DNA of 28,309 bases from Chara braunii (lineage: Eukaryota; Streptophyta; Charophyceae; Charales; Characeae), in the NCBI GenBank assembly GCA_003427395.1, contig BFEA01000321.1:30118-58426 (forward strand), read 5' to 3'. Shown here piece after piece: positions 10,143 to 19,031 of the stretch. The stretch's first letter is position 1. The number at the start of each line of letters is the position of its first letter. Both the position numbers and the translations under genes were made by a program. The notes below the pieces were generated by a model. That model was not told where the DNA came from. It worked only from the letters and a program-made list of their open reading frames with translations, and made no database searches.

Positions 10143-10667
10143 TCACCGCTCTAAGCCACGAACGCCGCTTAGCGGCCACATCTTAGATTGTGTCCGAGAT
10201 GTCTTCCCCTGACCGCTATACTTGCTCGTGTCTAGCAGTTCTAGTTCAAGTGCTTTAGCTATGATAACGGGTAGTTGGTTCGTATTCGGAGGAATCTCTC
10301 TCTGCAGCTTCACTTTGAGCATTGGATTACGGAGATGATCGATAAACAAATCTCGAGCAACGTTTTCTTCCCGTCCTGATTTATCTAATGCAGTTTGAAA
10401 CCGATCCACGAAGTCAGGTAGCAGTTCTCTGGGTTCCTGCGGTCGGCTTTTTAGTACGAACCACACAACATATTCGCTGACTTCGTCGAACCTCGCTAGG
10501 AACGCCCTCTTGAACATATCCCAGTCTACCCATCTATGCCTTCTAAACCAATCGTGAGCAGTGTTTCGAAGTAGCAGGGTAATGACGCGAGGAAGATCCT
10601 CAGCGTTGTCGAGCGCATCGGTCCGGCACCGCCCCAGGGCAGCGCGGGACCCTCCCGACCACGTCAC
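10143..10667 (-). pseudogene. Ty3 Gag core (retrotrans_gag), 5' truncated
   Basis: The segment contains LPRVITLLLRNTAHDWFRRH, DWDMFKRAFLARFDEVSE, PRELLPDFVDRFQTALDKSG and DLFIDHLRNPMLKVKLQ, the usual succession of the capsid-like Gag core of Ty3 elements, which assembles the particle. The upstream residues (SGGSRAALGRCRTDALDNAE) do not look like a normal Gag N-terminus, so the element is probably truncated or rearranged near 10640. It ends at 10143 by a frame change into the next segment. Confidence 0.85.
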
Positions 10668-11159
10668 GCAGCAGTTGGATTTAAATCCTTCGTCGCAAAT
10701 ATATATGGAGATTCCGCAAGCCGATCCGGCCGAGTGCGCTAGCCATAACTCTCGCGAGCCCCTACGACAGGATAGGGCCTACGCGAGGCATGACTTGCCT
10801 ATACCTTACGGGAGCTGTCACCTCCCTTCGGTGGGCGTATCCCCGCCGAGCTACCAGTCCACAGTAAGAAAGCTGATCAGTTGCAATCGCAGAGGTGGAC
10901 CAGCCGAGGGCGTTTCTCGTTCGTTGTAACATAGGGGGTACGCGCGGTAATACGCCTCTATCGGACCGGTACGCGAGCCGACAGCTTGGGGGGCTGAAGT
11001 CCCAAGCGAGATTCGACGTCGGTCGACTAGGACGCATCCCACACACCACGCGCACTCCACTTTACAAACACACATACACACAAAACAACACATATACGAA
11101 ACGACACAACACAAACGACGCGACAACGCTCCTAGCCCCTCGGTAGCCAACCCATAATT
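10668..11159. other. Unassigned spacer
   Basis: No gene recognised. It holds a TATATATA run near 10699, GC-rich DNA at 10720-11040 and an A/C-rich tract at 11060-11125. It may contain the 5' flank of the Ty3 element or the beginning of the hairpin-rich repeat, but no boundary motif is visible. Confidence 0.5.
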
Positions 11160-11201
11160 TTCCGATGCGGAAATCGGATGGGCGTCGCGCGCGAAACTTA
11201 G

Positions 11202-11208
11202 TATAAAA
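11202..11208 (+). promoter_or_regulatory. Possible TATA box of the hairpin-rich repeat
   Basis: TATAAAA lies in otherwise GC-rich DNA and is followed from 11332 by a run of perfect hairpins on the same side. Spacing would put a start site near 11230. This is an inference from the motif only. Confidence 0.35.
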
Positions 11209-11331
11209 CCGCGCGAACGGAGGGCCTACTCATATCGACTAGCAATGCAAACGTATGCAAGCAGTCGCGATGATGGCGTACCATGTAGTACCCATACTCG
11301 TGCGGCCCTCGTTAATCTCGGGGGTCGCATT

Positions 11332-11540
11332 CGACACTTAAGTGTCGGCTGACACGCGCCTTGAGGGTTAATCTCTCGATGCTGGATAACCGCCAAGCGC
11401 GGTTGGGGATCACACACCCTCTTCTGCACCTTGTGCAAAGCGGGTGGTACACAGGTCCATACCTGTGGTGGCAGTCGTTTCTAACTGCCCTGGAGGTGAG
11501 TTCCACTCCAGGCCCGGACAGAAGTCAAGGGGTTTGACTT
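11332..11540 (+). repeat. Run of six perfect hairpins
   Basis: In order: CGACACTTAAGTGTCG (16-bp palindrome, 11332-11347); AACCGC/GCGGTT (11388-11404); TGCAC/GTGCA (11425-11437); CACAGGT/ACCTGTG with a 4-nt loop (11450-11467); CCTGGAG/CTCCAGG (11489-11512); AAGTCAA/TTGACTT with a 5-nt loop (11522-11540). Stem sequences are unrelated, so this is not one repeated motif. It fits a folded RNA or a cruciform-prone DNA segment. Confidence 0.7.
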
Positions 11541-12390
11541 TGACGGCTGCCACGGACTACAACGTCCAACCATAAAAACTCCAAAAAGCAAAGGTAAGAA
11601 GAGGATCCCCCTTCTCTCTTAAGACATAATCTGGATATCCCTTACGCACAATCACAGGGACCCCTCAGACACTCAGGGCACTTATAAACATATAAGGGTT
11701 GATTTTATAGGACGATCACTTCTTACAGTCACTGTGGGACTCCTCTCAGCCATATATATATGTATGTGAGCACAGGCAGTCAAATCCCAAGTCCGAATCA
11801 CCAAGCATACCTGCAATCACATCAAAGATTCAACCAGAAAGTCCATGCGCTACACGGGGTCAACTTCAACCATTCTCTGCTCTCACACCCCTTGCTTTAA
11901 CCATGCAAACCTCAACCTCAGCTCAACCTCTCCGCAATAAAAATACTCAGTATCTTCGTTAAATGGCCATTCAATAAAGTCCGGGTAAAAACACAACATA
12001 ACAGATAAACCACATGGCTAAAGCCTTTAGGTTAAGTGGCAGGAGTGGATTGGAGTTGAGTCGTAAACCGACGAATCGGCAACTGACCTGTTATCAGTGA
12101 TAACAGAAGATGATCCTCAAGGGATCAAGCTGAATCTAGTCCTGAACTTGAACCAACCGATCAAGAGGGCCTGTAACACATGACAGACCAATCCCTAAGC
12201 TATGATCATAAGTGTATGGAGAATACAACTCCATAATACATCCTCACTCCAAATCTCCCTATAAGCTAAACCTAAGTCTACCTCTAAGTCAGTGCTTAAG
12301 CCAAAGGTAGACCAACTGCAGAATCTTCCCTATTCAGGGTGGATCACCTGAATCGCCACCTGTCAAAATATAATATCTCCTCTAAACTGG

Positions 12391-13070
12391 GAAAATTTCG
12401 GCAGCGCTTCCCGTAGGAGAAGTGTCTCTCCAGAATTTATATAAGTCCATGTATGAAAGCAGAAGTAATATCTAACTCTGGAAAGTCAACCTATGTCTAA
12501 CTTCATGAAATAGCAGAAATTTGGGCAGCACTCCTTTTAGAAAAGGAGGTTTTCCAGATTTATAGTAAGTTAGATATTAAGGCAGAAATAATCTCTAACT
12601 CAGGAAAGTCAAATTATGTCCAACTCCCTGAATCAGTAGAAATTTTGGCAACACTCCCTTTAGAACGGGAGGCTTTCCAGATTTATACTGAGTCAGATAT
12701 GAACTCGAACAACAACTCGAGTTCAACTTTAGACAGAATTTAACTAACTCCTTAATTTCGTAGAAATTTCGGCAGCACTCCCTCTAAAAAAGTGTTATTC
12801 AAAATTTATACAAGGCTAAGTTCAGAATTTGGGAATAAATTTGACTTCTCAAAGTCCAATTTTGTCTAACTCCCTGAATTAGTAAAAATTTGGGCAGCAC
12901 TCCCTATAGAAAATGAGACTTTCCAGATTCCTACTAAGCCAGATATATGGAAGAGACAAGTTGAACTCTGACAAGTCAAAAGTTGACTAACTCCTTGGAT
13001 TTGTAGAAATTTCAGCAGCGCTTCCCGTAGGAAAAGTAACCTGCCAAGATTTATACAAAGCCAAGTATAA
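12391..13070 (+). repeat. Tandem ~122-bp units with a hairpin (type G), copy 1
   Basis: The motif (G)TAGAAATTT(C/G)GGCAGC starts at 12391, 12513, 12637, 12760, 12882 and 13003, a very regular 121-124 bp spacing. Each is followed by a short hairpin and by (C)AGATTTATA. Hairpin stems differ: CGCTTCCC/GGAGAAGTG in unit 1, CTCCTTTT/AAAAGGAG in unit 2, CTCCC/GGGAG in unit 3, CACT/AGTG in unit 4, CTTCC/GGAAAAG in unit 6; unit 5 is weak. Similar GGCAGC hairpin repeats occur, as far as I remember, in LTRs of some large plant retrotransposons. Confidence 0.82.
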
Positions 13071-13346
13071 GAAAAGATCTCTTAAAATGCAGGAATTGAC
13101 CTAAGTAAAAAAAATTATTACAGAAAATGCAGGAATTGACACTAACTCCTATGGCTCTAGCACGTGGCGAGCAACTAAAGCAACTACCTATAATACTGAA
13201 ACCCAAACAAACTAGTCATCCCATCTAGTCACATGCAAACCAAACCACGAATGTAAGTACTCTAACCATCCCAAGTTCATTCCATATAGAAAGTTCATGA
13301 ATCTTCAAGTCCTTGAATCCTTACACCCATCTTACATAAGACGTAG

Positions 13347-14036
13347 AGCTGGACCATTCGTCATGGAAACAGTGTCCAACTTGTCTTTATGATATACACG
13401 AACAGGTTGCACAACTACTTCTCTCTTCTTTTGGGCAGATGACTAGGCCATTCGCCATGGAAACAATGCCTAGTCGCCCTGAGCTATTTAATATCCAAAA
13501 TTTTAGTATTTCTCTGACTTTGTTTTCAAAAGAAAAGGCAAATATGGGCAGGGGACTGAACCATTCAAAGTAGAAACAATGTTCAGCTTGCCCTGGTTAC
13601 TTCCATTTATACTTTATATTTTTCCATTTTTCTTCTTAACGATATGGCTTAGCGCTAGGCCATTCACAGTATAAACTATGTCCAGCTGTCAATTCACATG
13701 CAAATATACATAAAGTATTTTCCTTTATACTTAGTTAAGTTCACGTGCGTGGTTTTTGGGCTAAACCATTCACATTAGAAACAATGCTTAGCCTTAGACC
13801 AGAAATCCTCCCTCAGAATAAAACAAGAATTTAACCGCCTTCAATCAGGCAAACCCCCAGAGTTAACTAGAGTAAACAGGCCATTCACAGTAGAAACAAT
13901 GCCTGGTCCTCCAAAAAACAACTAGATAAACATAGCAACCAGGTCATTCACAGTAGAAACAATGCCTGGTCCTTCAGAAAACAGCCAAATAAACGTAGCC
14001 CTGAGCCATTCACAGTAGAAACAATGCTCAGGTTTT
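13347..14036 (+). repeat. Array of eight CATTC-N6-GAAACAATG hairpins (type H), copy 1
   Basis: Eight units share the core CATTC, six variable bases, (G/T)AAAC(A)ATG. In each, CATT pairs with AATG, and flanking bases extend the stem with a one-base bulge: TGGA/TCCA, GACTAGG/CCTAGTC, CTGAA/TTCAG, a weak fourth unit, GGCTAA/TTAGCC, CAGG/CCTG, ACCAGG/CCTGGT, CCTGAG/CTCAGG. Units 2 and 3 also have outer GGGC/GCCC pairs. Unit spacing varies from about 60 to 115 bp. The last units share the loop ACAGTA. Confidence 0.85.
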
Positions 14037-14303
14037 GGTTGACCCTTCCAAACGCATGCAAAACTGTCTTTCTCTCATCTTCCCCCAGTTTATCCCTTTG
14101 TCTGCTTTCAACCAAATAAAGAAATAACTTAGGCTTCACTCTCACACGTTCCTTTCATTCAGTCTGATAGGGTCCTGAAGAGAAAACAAAACCATAGGGA
14201 CAACCTCATGCATACAACAGTCATATTCCAGGGGAATAAACAAACATGGGTGGTAGTAGGTTGTACAGATGGAAATGGTTTACCTGACGATTCCCTGCCT
14301 CCA

Positions 14304-14320
14304 GAACTCCTCCTGAGTTC
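14304..14320 (+). repeat. Hairpin with compensatory changes, copy 1
   Basis: GAACTC (14304-14309) pairs with GAGTTC (14315-14320). The homologous site in copy 2 (24284-24302) has AGAACCT/AGGTTCT: bases changed on both sides and pairing was kept. Confidence 0.75.
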
Positions 14321-15098
14321 CGGCACAGCTCCCGCAATCGCAGGGTGGACTCCCCACAGAGTCTTGACGCGGCCCTACGGGTTGCAATCCCGCCTGCCGC
14401 CTTCCTGTCGTAACCAAGGACTAGACTGAGACTTAGAAGGGCAGAACGAGATAGATTTGAGACTTTCAGATCCAAGGATGGTGCTCTCAGATTCGCAAGA
14501 GAGGGCCTTGTGATCTTGGATCGCCTGAGGGCCTCGCAATGGCGGCCAACTGACAGCTTGGCCAACGAAATCAAACTGCTGAGGTAACCCCTCCTGACGA
14601 ACTCTCCTGCCCGTAGCACTTCTCAAGCCTGGGCCACCTCTCCTCAACCTCGTTGTGGCTGCATAACAGTCTGCAACAGTCCGTATGCACAACAACAGTT
14701 TCCTAGTGGCGATCGCCAGCCACAGCGGCATCTGCCAGCCGCAGCAATCATAGCCCGCACTCAGTCCACAAGCATCGCAGCATCACCCAGCGGTCAACAA
14801 CACACAGTATGCAGCAGCAGATTCGCCTTAGTAGTTCGAACACTCCCCTCCCACGCTACACCATCGTCTCCCGTGGTGAGCCTGTAGTGGCATGGCTCTA
14901 AAGCTCAAAGAACAATGTAAATAAATGACAGAATTACAAAAAATATGACAACTTATTAATAAATCATTATATCCGAAACACCCACGCAAGGTAGAGGACG
15001 AAATGAGAAAAACAATCCTTCAAGCATTTGTGTCAAATTCCTCGTCCAATAGTACATGTTCTCCTCTGACCTTTCAAGGCCTATTTTTTTTTCATTTC

Positions 15099-15242
15099 AC
15101 AGTCAGTGTTGCCTGTACCGGATGTATAAGGCTATATCTTTAACCTCGGTTGTGGACGCAAAGTCATCTCGCAGTCAGTGTTGCTTGACTCGGAAGTATA
15201 GGGTTATATCTTTAGCCTCGATTGTGGACGCACAGTTTCGTT
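15099..15242. repeat. 72-bp tandem duplication
   Basis: AGTCAGTGTTGC starts at 15101 and 15173. Each unit goes on with GTATA(A/G)GG(C/T)TATATCTTTA and GATTGTGGACGCA-like ends. The TATAGGSTATA core resembles the palindromes found near the transposase-like gene to the right. Confidence 0.8.
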
Positions 15243-15290
15243 GTACATTATTTTGAAGAACGAATAATCAGATTGTCTCTAACAAAAAAC

Positions 15291-15346
15291 TGTTATATTT
15301 CGTCCATCGAAGGACTGTACCTTACAGCGGAATGATCAAATACAGT

Positions 15347-15393
<47 letters not shown>

Positions 15394-15450
15394 CTGTTCT
15401 ATTTCGCCCATCGAAGGACTGTACCTTACAACAGAATGATCAAATACAGT

Positions 15451-15510
<60 letters not shown>

Positions 15511-15589
15511 GTAAATTTGTGTGTTCCAAACTAAGGACGATCCACTCTGCAACCATGGCCTCTAAGCAACTACAACGATGCTAGACGCT

Positions 15590-15640
<51 letters not shown>
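15291..15640. repeat. CT microsatellites with a duplicated 60-bp flank
   Basis: (CT)n runs lie at 15351-15391, 15454-15506 and 15593-15638. The first two are each preceded by the same segment (ATTTCG(T/C)CCATCGAAGG through ATGATCAAATACAGTT) at 15291 and 15395, a 104-bp period. Frames here are Arg-Glu or Ser-Leu repeats without gene value. Confidence 0.88.
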
Positions 15641-15642
<2 letters not shown>

Positions 15643-16087
15643 GTATTTGTCTATTTAATCTCCGAGCAACAACGACGCTCAAAGATTGTCGTCCTTTTTT
15701 AAATTCTTTTTGCCGCTCCCGACCTTGAGGAGTTTTTTTCATAATTCGGGAATCTTGTAGCGGGGTTTTCCAAATTTTCACGGTTTGGTCTCCAAGAAAT
15801 TAAATTCCGCATTTAACATAGGCGGGAACCAGTGAAAGCGCATGCGGGCGCTTGACGTTCAGAATGTGTCGTTTTACCGGGTCGCGGTTCTCTGAAATTT
15901 TGTCGGTAGCTCTCCAAAATTACAATCTTGAAAACGGCCTTCGGCGGGAAATTCTAAACTTTTGACGACGTTCTTGACGACGGTCCCACTGGCTGGGAGG
16001 TTGAAATGATTTGTTTTACCGAAGTCCTGGCTGAGCCTCCTCGAACTTTTGTCGCTAACGGTCTGAAAATTGGACTTTTGCAAAAAC

Positions 16088-16225
16088 CTTGACAGGAATT
16101 AGTCAAATGTTAAAAATATTCTTGACGTGATCCTTGGCGGGTATTCGTCAAATGTTAAAAATATTCTTGACGGGATCCTTGGCGGGAATTCATCAAATGT
16201 TAAAAATATTTTTGACGGGATCCCA
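16088..16225. repeat. 45-bp tandem repeat, about 2.7 copies
   Basis: Units starting with CTTGAC(G/A)GG and ending in AAATGTTAAAAATATT end at 16120, 16165 and 16210; the first unit is shorter. Related single copies (TTGACG..GGCGGGAA) occur over 15790-16360. The block is upstream of the transposase-like gene and could be subterminal repeats of its element. Confidence 0.82.
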
Positions 16226-16390
16226 GTAGCTGGCGCTCGAAATTATTTGTTTCTCTTACTCTCCTGAAATTTTGTCGCCAACGGCTCAAGAACTCTACTT
16301 CTCTAAAATCCATTGGCGGGAAATCCCAAATTGTCATTGATATTCTTAACGGGGGCCGCAGTAGCAAGTGTTTTTCTTTTGTTTCCATTT

Positions 16391-16702
16391 CGTGTTCAAG
16401 GAGTTTACCCCCGCGTTAGCGACGCTCTTCCGGCCGTCCTCTGACACACTTTCTCGCGCTCACACTGAGTCTTCTCTATTGTAGCCTTTTGTAGGTGACG
16501 CCATCGTCATTTCCAGACGCCAGACAGGTTGTCGTCTCTCCCATTCTTCCCGATTTCGTGTTGAAGGAGTTTACCCCCGCGTTAGCGCGTTAGCGACGCT
16601 CTTCCGGCCGTCTTCTGAAGCACTTTATCGCGCTAACACCGAGTCTTCTCAAATCTAAGTGACGCCATCGTCACTTCTACACGCCAGAGAGGTTGTCGTA
16701 AC
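16391..16702 (+). promoter_or_regulatory. Duplicated 166-bp 5' flank of the transposase-like gene
   Basis: The segment beginning CGTGTT(C/G)AAGGAGTTTACC at 16391 is repeated at 16557 through the same order of landmarks: GTTAGCGACGCTCTTCCGGC, GAGTCTTCTC, GTGACGCCATCGTCA and GCCAGA(C/G)AGGTTGTCGT. The second copy ends 14 bp before the ATG at 16716. It may be a duplicated promoter or 5' untranslated region. No clear TATA box was seen. Confidence 0.75.
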
Positions 16703-18153
16703 GTATCTTTCTGCCATGGATTCTTTAACCGAAACAAGTGTTCATAGTAGTCGCAAGAGTAACCCCCTGAGATGGTTTCCAGACCTTTCTCAACGCAAGA
16801 GCAGTGTTGATGCCAACGGTGTCAAGACGAAGATTGTCAGGTGGTTTCCGGACCTGCATCAATGTTGTACAAGCGGAGGGGAGAAGCAGAACCCTCTACC
16901 GAAGGTCAGTGCAAATGGTGAGAAGACCGCCGATGTCTGTTTGTTTCCGAAGCGTCCGCGATCGAACACGACAACAAGAACGGTTATTACGCCATGCCGA
17001 GCAGCAAATACAGTGATGGGTGTCTGCACAACTGGCAACCCAGGGAAGCGTCAGTGCCCGAATGCTGAAGGCGAACAATCCAGAGAGAGAGACGATGTAC
17101 AGGACATGAGCGAGAACTTTATTGCGAAAGAAACGCTCCACGGCAGCGTGGCGCAAGAATTGCAAGACAACGGCACTGAGGAAGAGGAACCTAGTGACGA
17201 CGATGAGGAGGAGGGCGAATCGAGCGACGACGATGAGGAGGAGGAGGAAACGAGCGAGGATGCCGATTCAGAAGACACAGACTCTGAGGATGATGAAGGG
17301 AAGAACGAGTCGGGAATTGATGTCGACATGTTCAAGAAGAGTCTATTTGGAGATCTTTTAGGAGAAGCGAAGCAGATAATAGCACAGGAGGTGAGAAGAG
17401 GACTGTACAGCAAATCAAGCAAGAGTGAGAAACCTCCTTACAACTTGGGAAAGCGCGGCAGGAACGTACGTGTGTACAACAAGAAAGCTAATTACCACGT
17501 GAACATGAAGAATGTCGAACTAATTCTGAAGGAAGATTGCTGCAAGGCCAACTGTTACAAGTAGTTCACGGCGGTAGATGTTTTCTACAAGCGCGAAGAA
17601 TTTTGGGCGATGAAACAACCTGAGCAACTCAACTTCTTTCTCGCAGAGATGAGGGTTGCGTCGTACTTTTCGGATGAGGAAGATTTAGAGGTGTTAAGAG
17701 TGATATTCAACGGCGTAAAGGTTTGCACAAAAGCGTGGGGAAAGTTGTACGGATGCTCGACTACACGTGTTGCAAAGATACGCAAAGAATTCAGAGAAGG
17801 AATGGTGTTGTACGAGCATGCAAACAAAGGATCAGTTGGATTATTTGCTTCATCACAGCAAATTCTCGCCTGGTTGCATGAATATTTCCGATACAATACT
17901 CAGAGTATGTCAAATAGCGACCAGTTTCATCTTTCAGATACTCTCCGGCGTAGAGACGTGTACGACTTCTTCAAGCGAGACTGCAAAGAGCTCTACACGA
18001 ATAAGACTCTTCCTTCCCGTTTCAGATTTATGACCATTTGGAGGGTTCACTGCCCGAAAGTTCTTATTCCTGCATTGAAGAGGTTCTCGGTCTGTTTCAC
18101 ATGTTTGAAATTCAAGACAGGCCGTTGACACGCAACAAGTGCCTTCGAACGAG

Positions 18154-18221
18154 GTAATGACATAACCTCAGTGCTTATTTTCTTTCCCCCTGTCTTCCTC
18201 ACCCTTCTTCTCTTTTTTTTT

Positions 18222-18292
<71 letters not shown>

Positions 18293-19031
18293 ATTCTTCG
18301 ATGTTTGCCACGACGCGACTGATTGTTTTGAATTTTATCCCTGTAAGTTGTTTTTGCAGAAAGTAGAGGTTGTGACTTGCACATTTACGGAAGGATTCTC
18401 ATGGAACTCTTCTTCGTCTCTCCTATTTCTTCTTTTTCTTCCTCTCTCTCTCTCTCTCTCTCCAAATGTTCTTCATGTAGAAAGAAAAATGGATCTAGTG
18501 TCAGCGCAAACTTGGAAGGATTCTTAGGAAAGTATAAAGTTCGGTAAAGAAATAGTTAAACGTCTTCTCTTTGTCTCAGTTATAGTCCTATAACACTTTG
18601 TCTCTTATCCGTCTTCGACTTTTCAGAGTTAAAGCCCTTTACCACTTTATCTAATAATCGTCTTCGTGACGTCTGCGTTGCTTTCCCCGAACTCGTTCAG
18701 TCAATCAAAACAAAAATTTTGGGAAAGAATTAATTGAAGATTCTACGACGCTTGTGGACTCACTTTTCTGAGTTAGAGCCCTGTAACACTTTGTCTAATA
18801 ATCGTCTTCGACTTCTCAGAGTAAAAGCTCTTGTTATTAGTGACGTCTGCGTTGCCTTGCCCAAACTTCGAATTTTATGATGCACGAAACTTGTGGACTG
18901 GCTTTCCTGAGTTATAGGCCTATAACACTTCATCTAATCATTGCTTTCGATTTTAAGGCCCTTCATCGCGCTTTGTCTCTTTTCTTTAACATGTTTTGAC
19001 AAAGTAACCGCTTGTTTTGTTTTTTGTGCAG
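18154..19031 (+). other. Intron of the transposase-like gene
   Basis: 878 bp with a GTAATG donor and a polypyrimidine TTTTTTGTGCAG acceptor. It contains CT microsatellites (18227-18290 and 18441-18462) and three to four copies of a unit CTGAGTTATAG..CTATAACACTTTGTCTAATAATCGTCTTCG. The split codon (G + AA, Glu) joins the two exons in the same frame, which supports the intron call. Confidence 0.7.
18579..18926. repeat. Palindrome cluster GTTATAGGCCTATAAC in the intron
   Basis: Sites at 18579-18594 (GTTATAGTCCTATAAC), 18628-18643 (GTTAAAGCCCTTTACC), 18772-18787 (GTTAGAGCCCTGTAAC) and 18911-18926 (GTTATAGGCCTATAAC, a perfect 16-bp palindrome). Three of the four are followed by AC(A)CTTTRTCT. The same motif recurs downstream of the gene. 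Confidence 0.82.

Larger units (their letters stand above)
4629..10667 (-). mobile_element. Decayed Ty3/Gypsy LTR retrotransposon
   Basis: Read on the minus strand, domains follow the Ty3/Gypsy order: gag, CCHC knuckle, aspartic protease, reverse transcriptase, RNase H, linker domain, integrase with a C-terminal domain. Integrase after RNase H separates it from Ty1/Copia. Numerous stops and several frame changes (near 10150, 8065, 7700, about 7420-7470, 6400, 5990 and 5040) show it cannot make a polyprotein. No LTR pair, primer-binding site or target-site duplication could be identified, so both outer limits are uncertain; the gag end at 10667 may be a truncation. Confidence 0.9.
11160..14850 (+). 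repeat. Long hairpin-dense non-coding repeat, copy 1
   Basis: From about 11871 to about 14640 this region can be aligned by eye with 22043-24660 in the same orientation: CATTCTCTGCTCTCACACCC, ACTCAGTATCTTCGTTAAAT, CGACGAATCGGCAACTGACC, the palindrome GTTATCAGTGATAAC, GCTCTAGCACGTGGCGAGCA and the TTCCCTGCCTCCAGAAC block all recur in order. No protein-like frame is present. Two hairpin arrays lie inside it, and many single hairpins (TATGGAG/CTCCATA near 12219-12239, ATTCAGG/CCTGAAT near 12332-12354). The left part (11160-11870) has no counterpart in copy 2 but has the same hairpin density. It could be a long LTR, a non-autonomous element or a structured RNA locus. Confidence 0.75.

Noticed and set aside
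1-11870. LTR pair for the minus-strand Ty3 element
   Set aside because: I compared 1-4600 with 10668-11870 by eye and found no shared segment, primer-binding site or matching target duplication.
13347-14036. CRISPR-like array of regularly placed short repeats
   Set aside because: Spacing is irregular (about 60-115 bp), the flanking stems vary together with their complements, and the context is eukaryotic with an intron and retrotransposon. No cas gene is present.
14221-14731. Minus-strand frames within repeat copy 1
   Set aside because: The matching part of copy 2 does not keep the same frame, and conservation follows hairpins rather than codons.
15346-15781. Minus-strand frames made of Arg-Glu repeats
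   Set aside because: They are translations of (CT)n microsatellites.
17051-17422. 123-codon antisense frame, Ser-rich
   Set aside because: It is the reverse strand of the acidic Glu/Asp/Ser region of the transposase-like gene.
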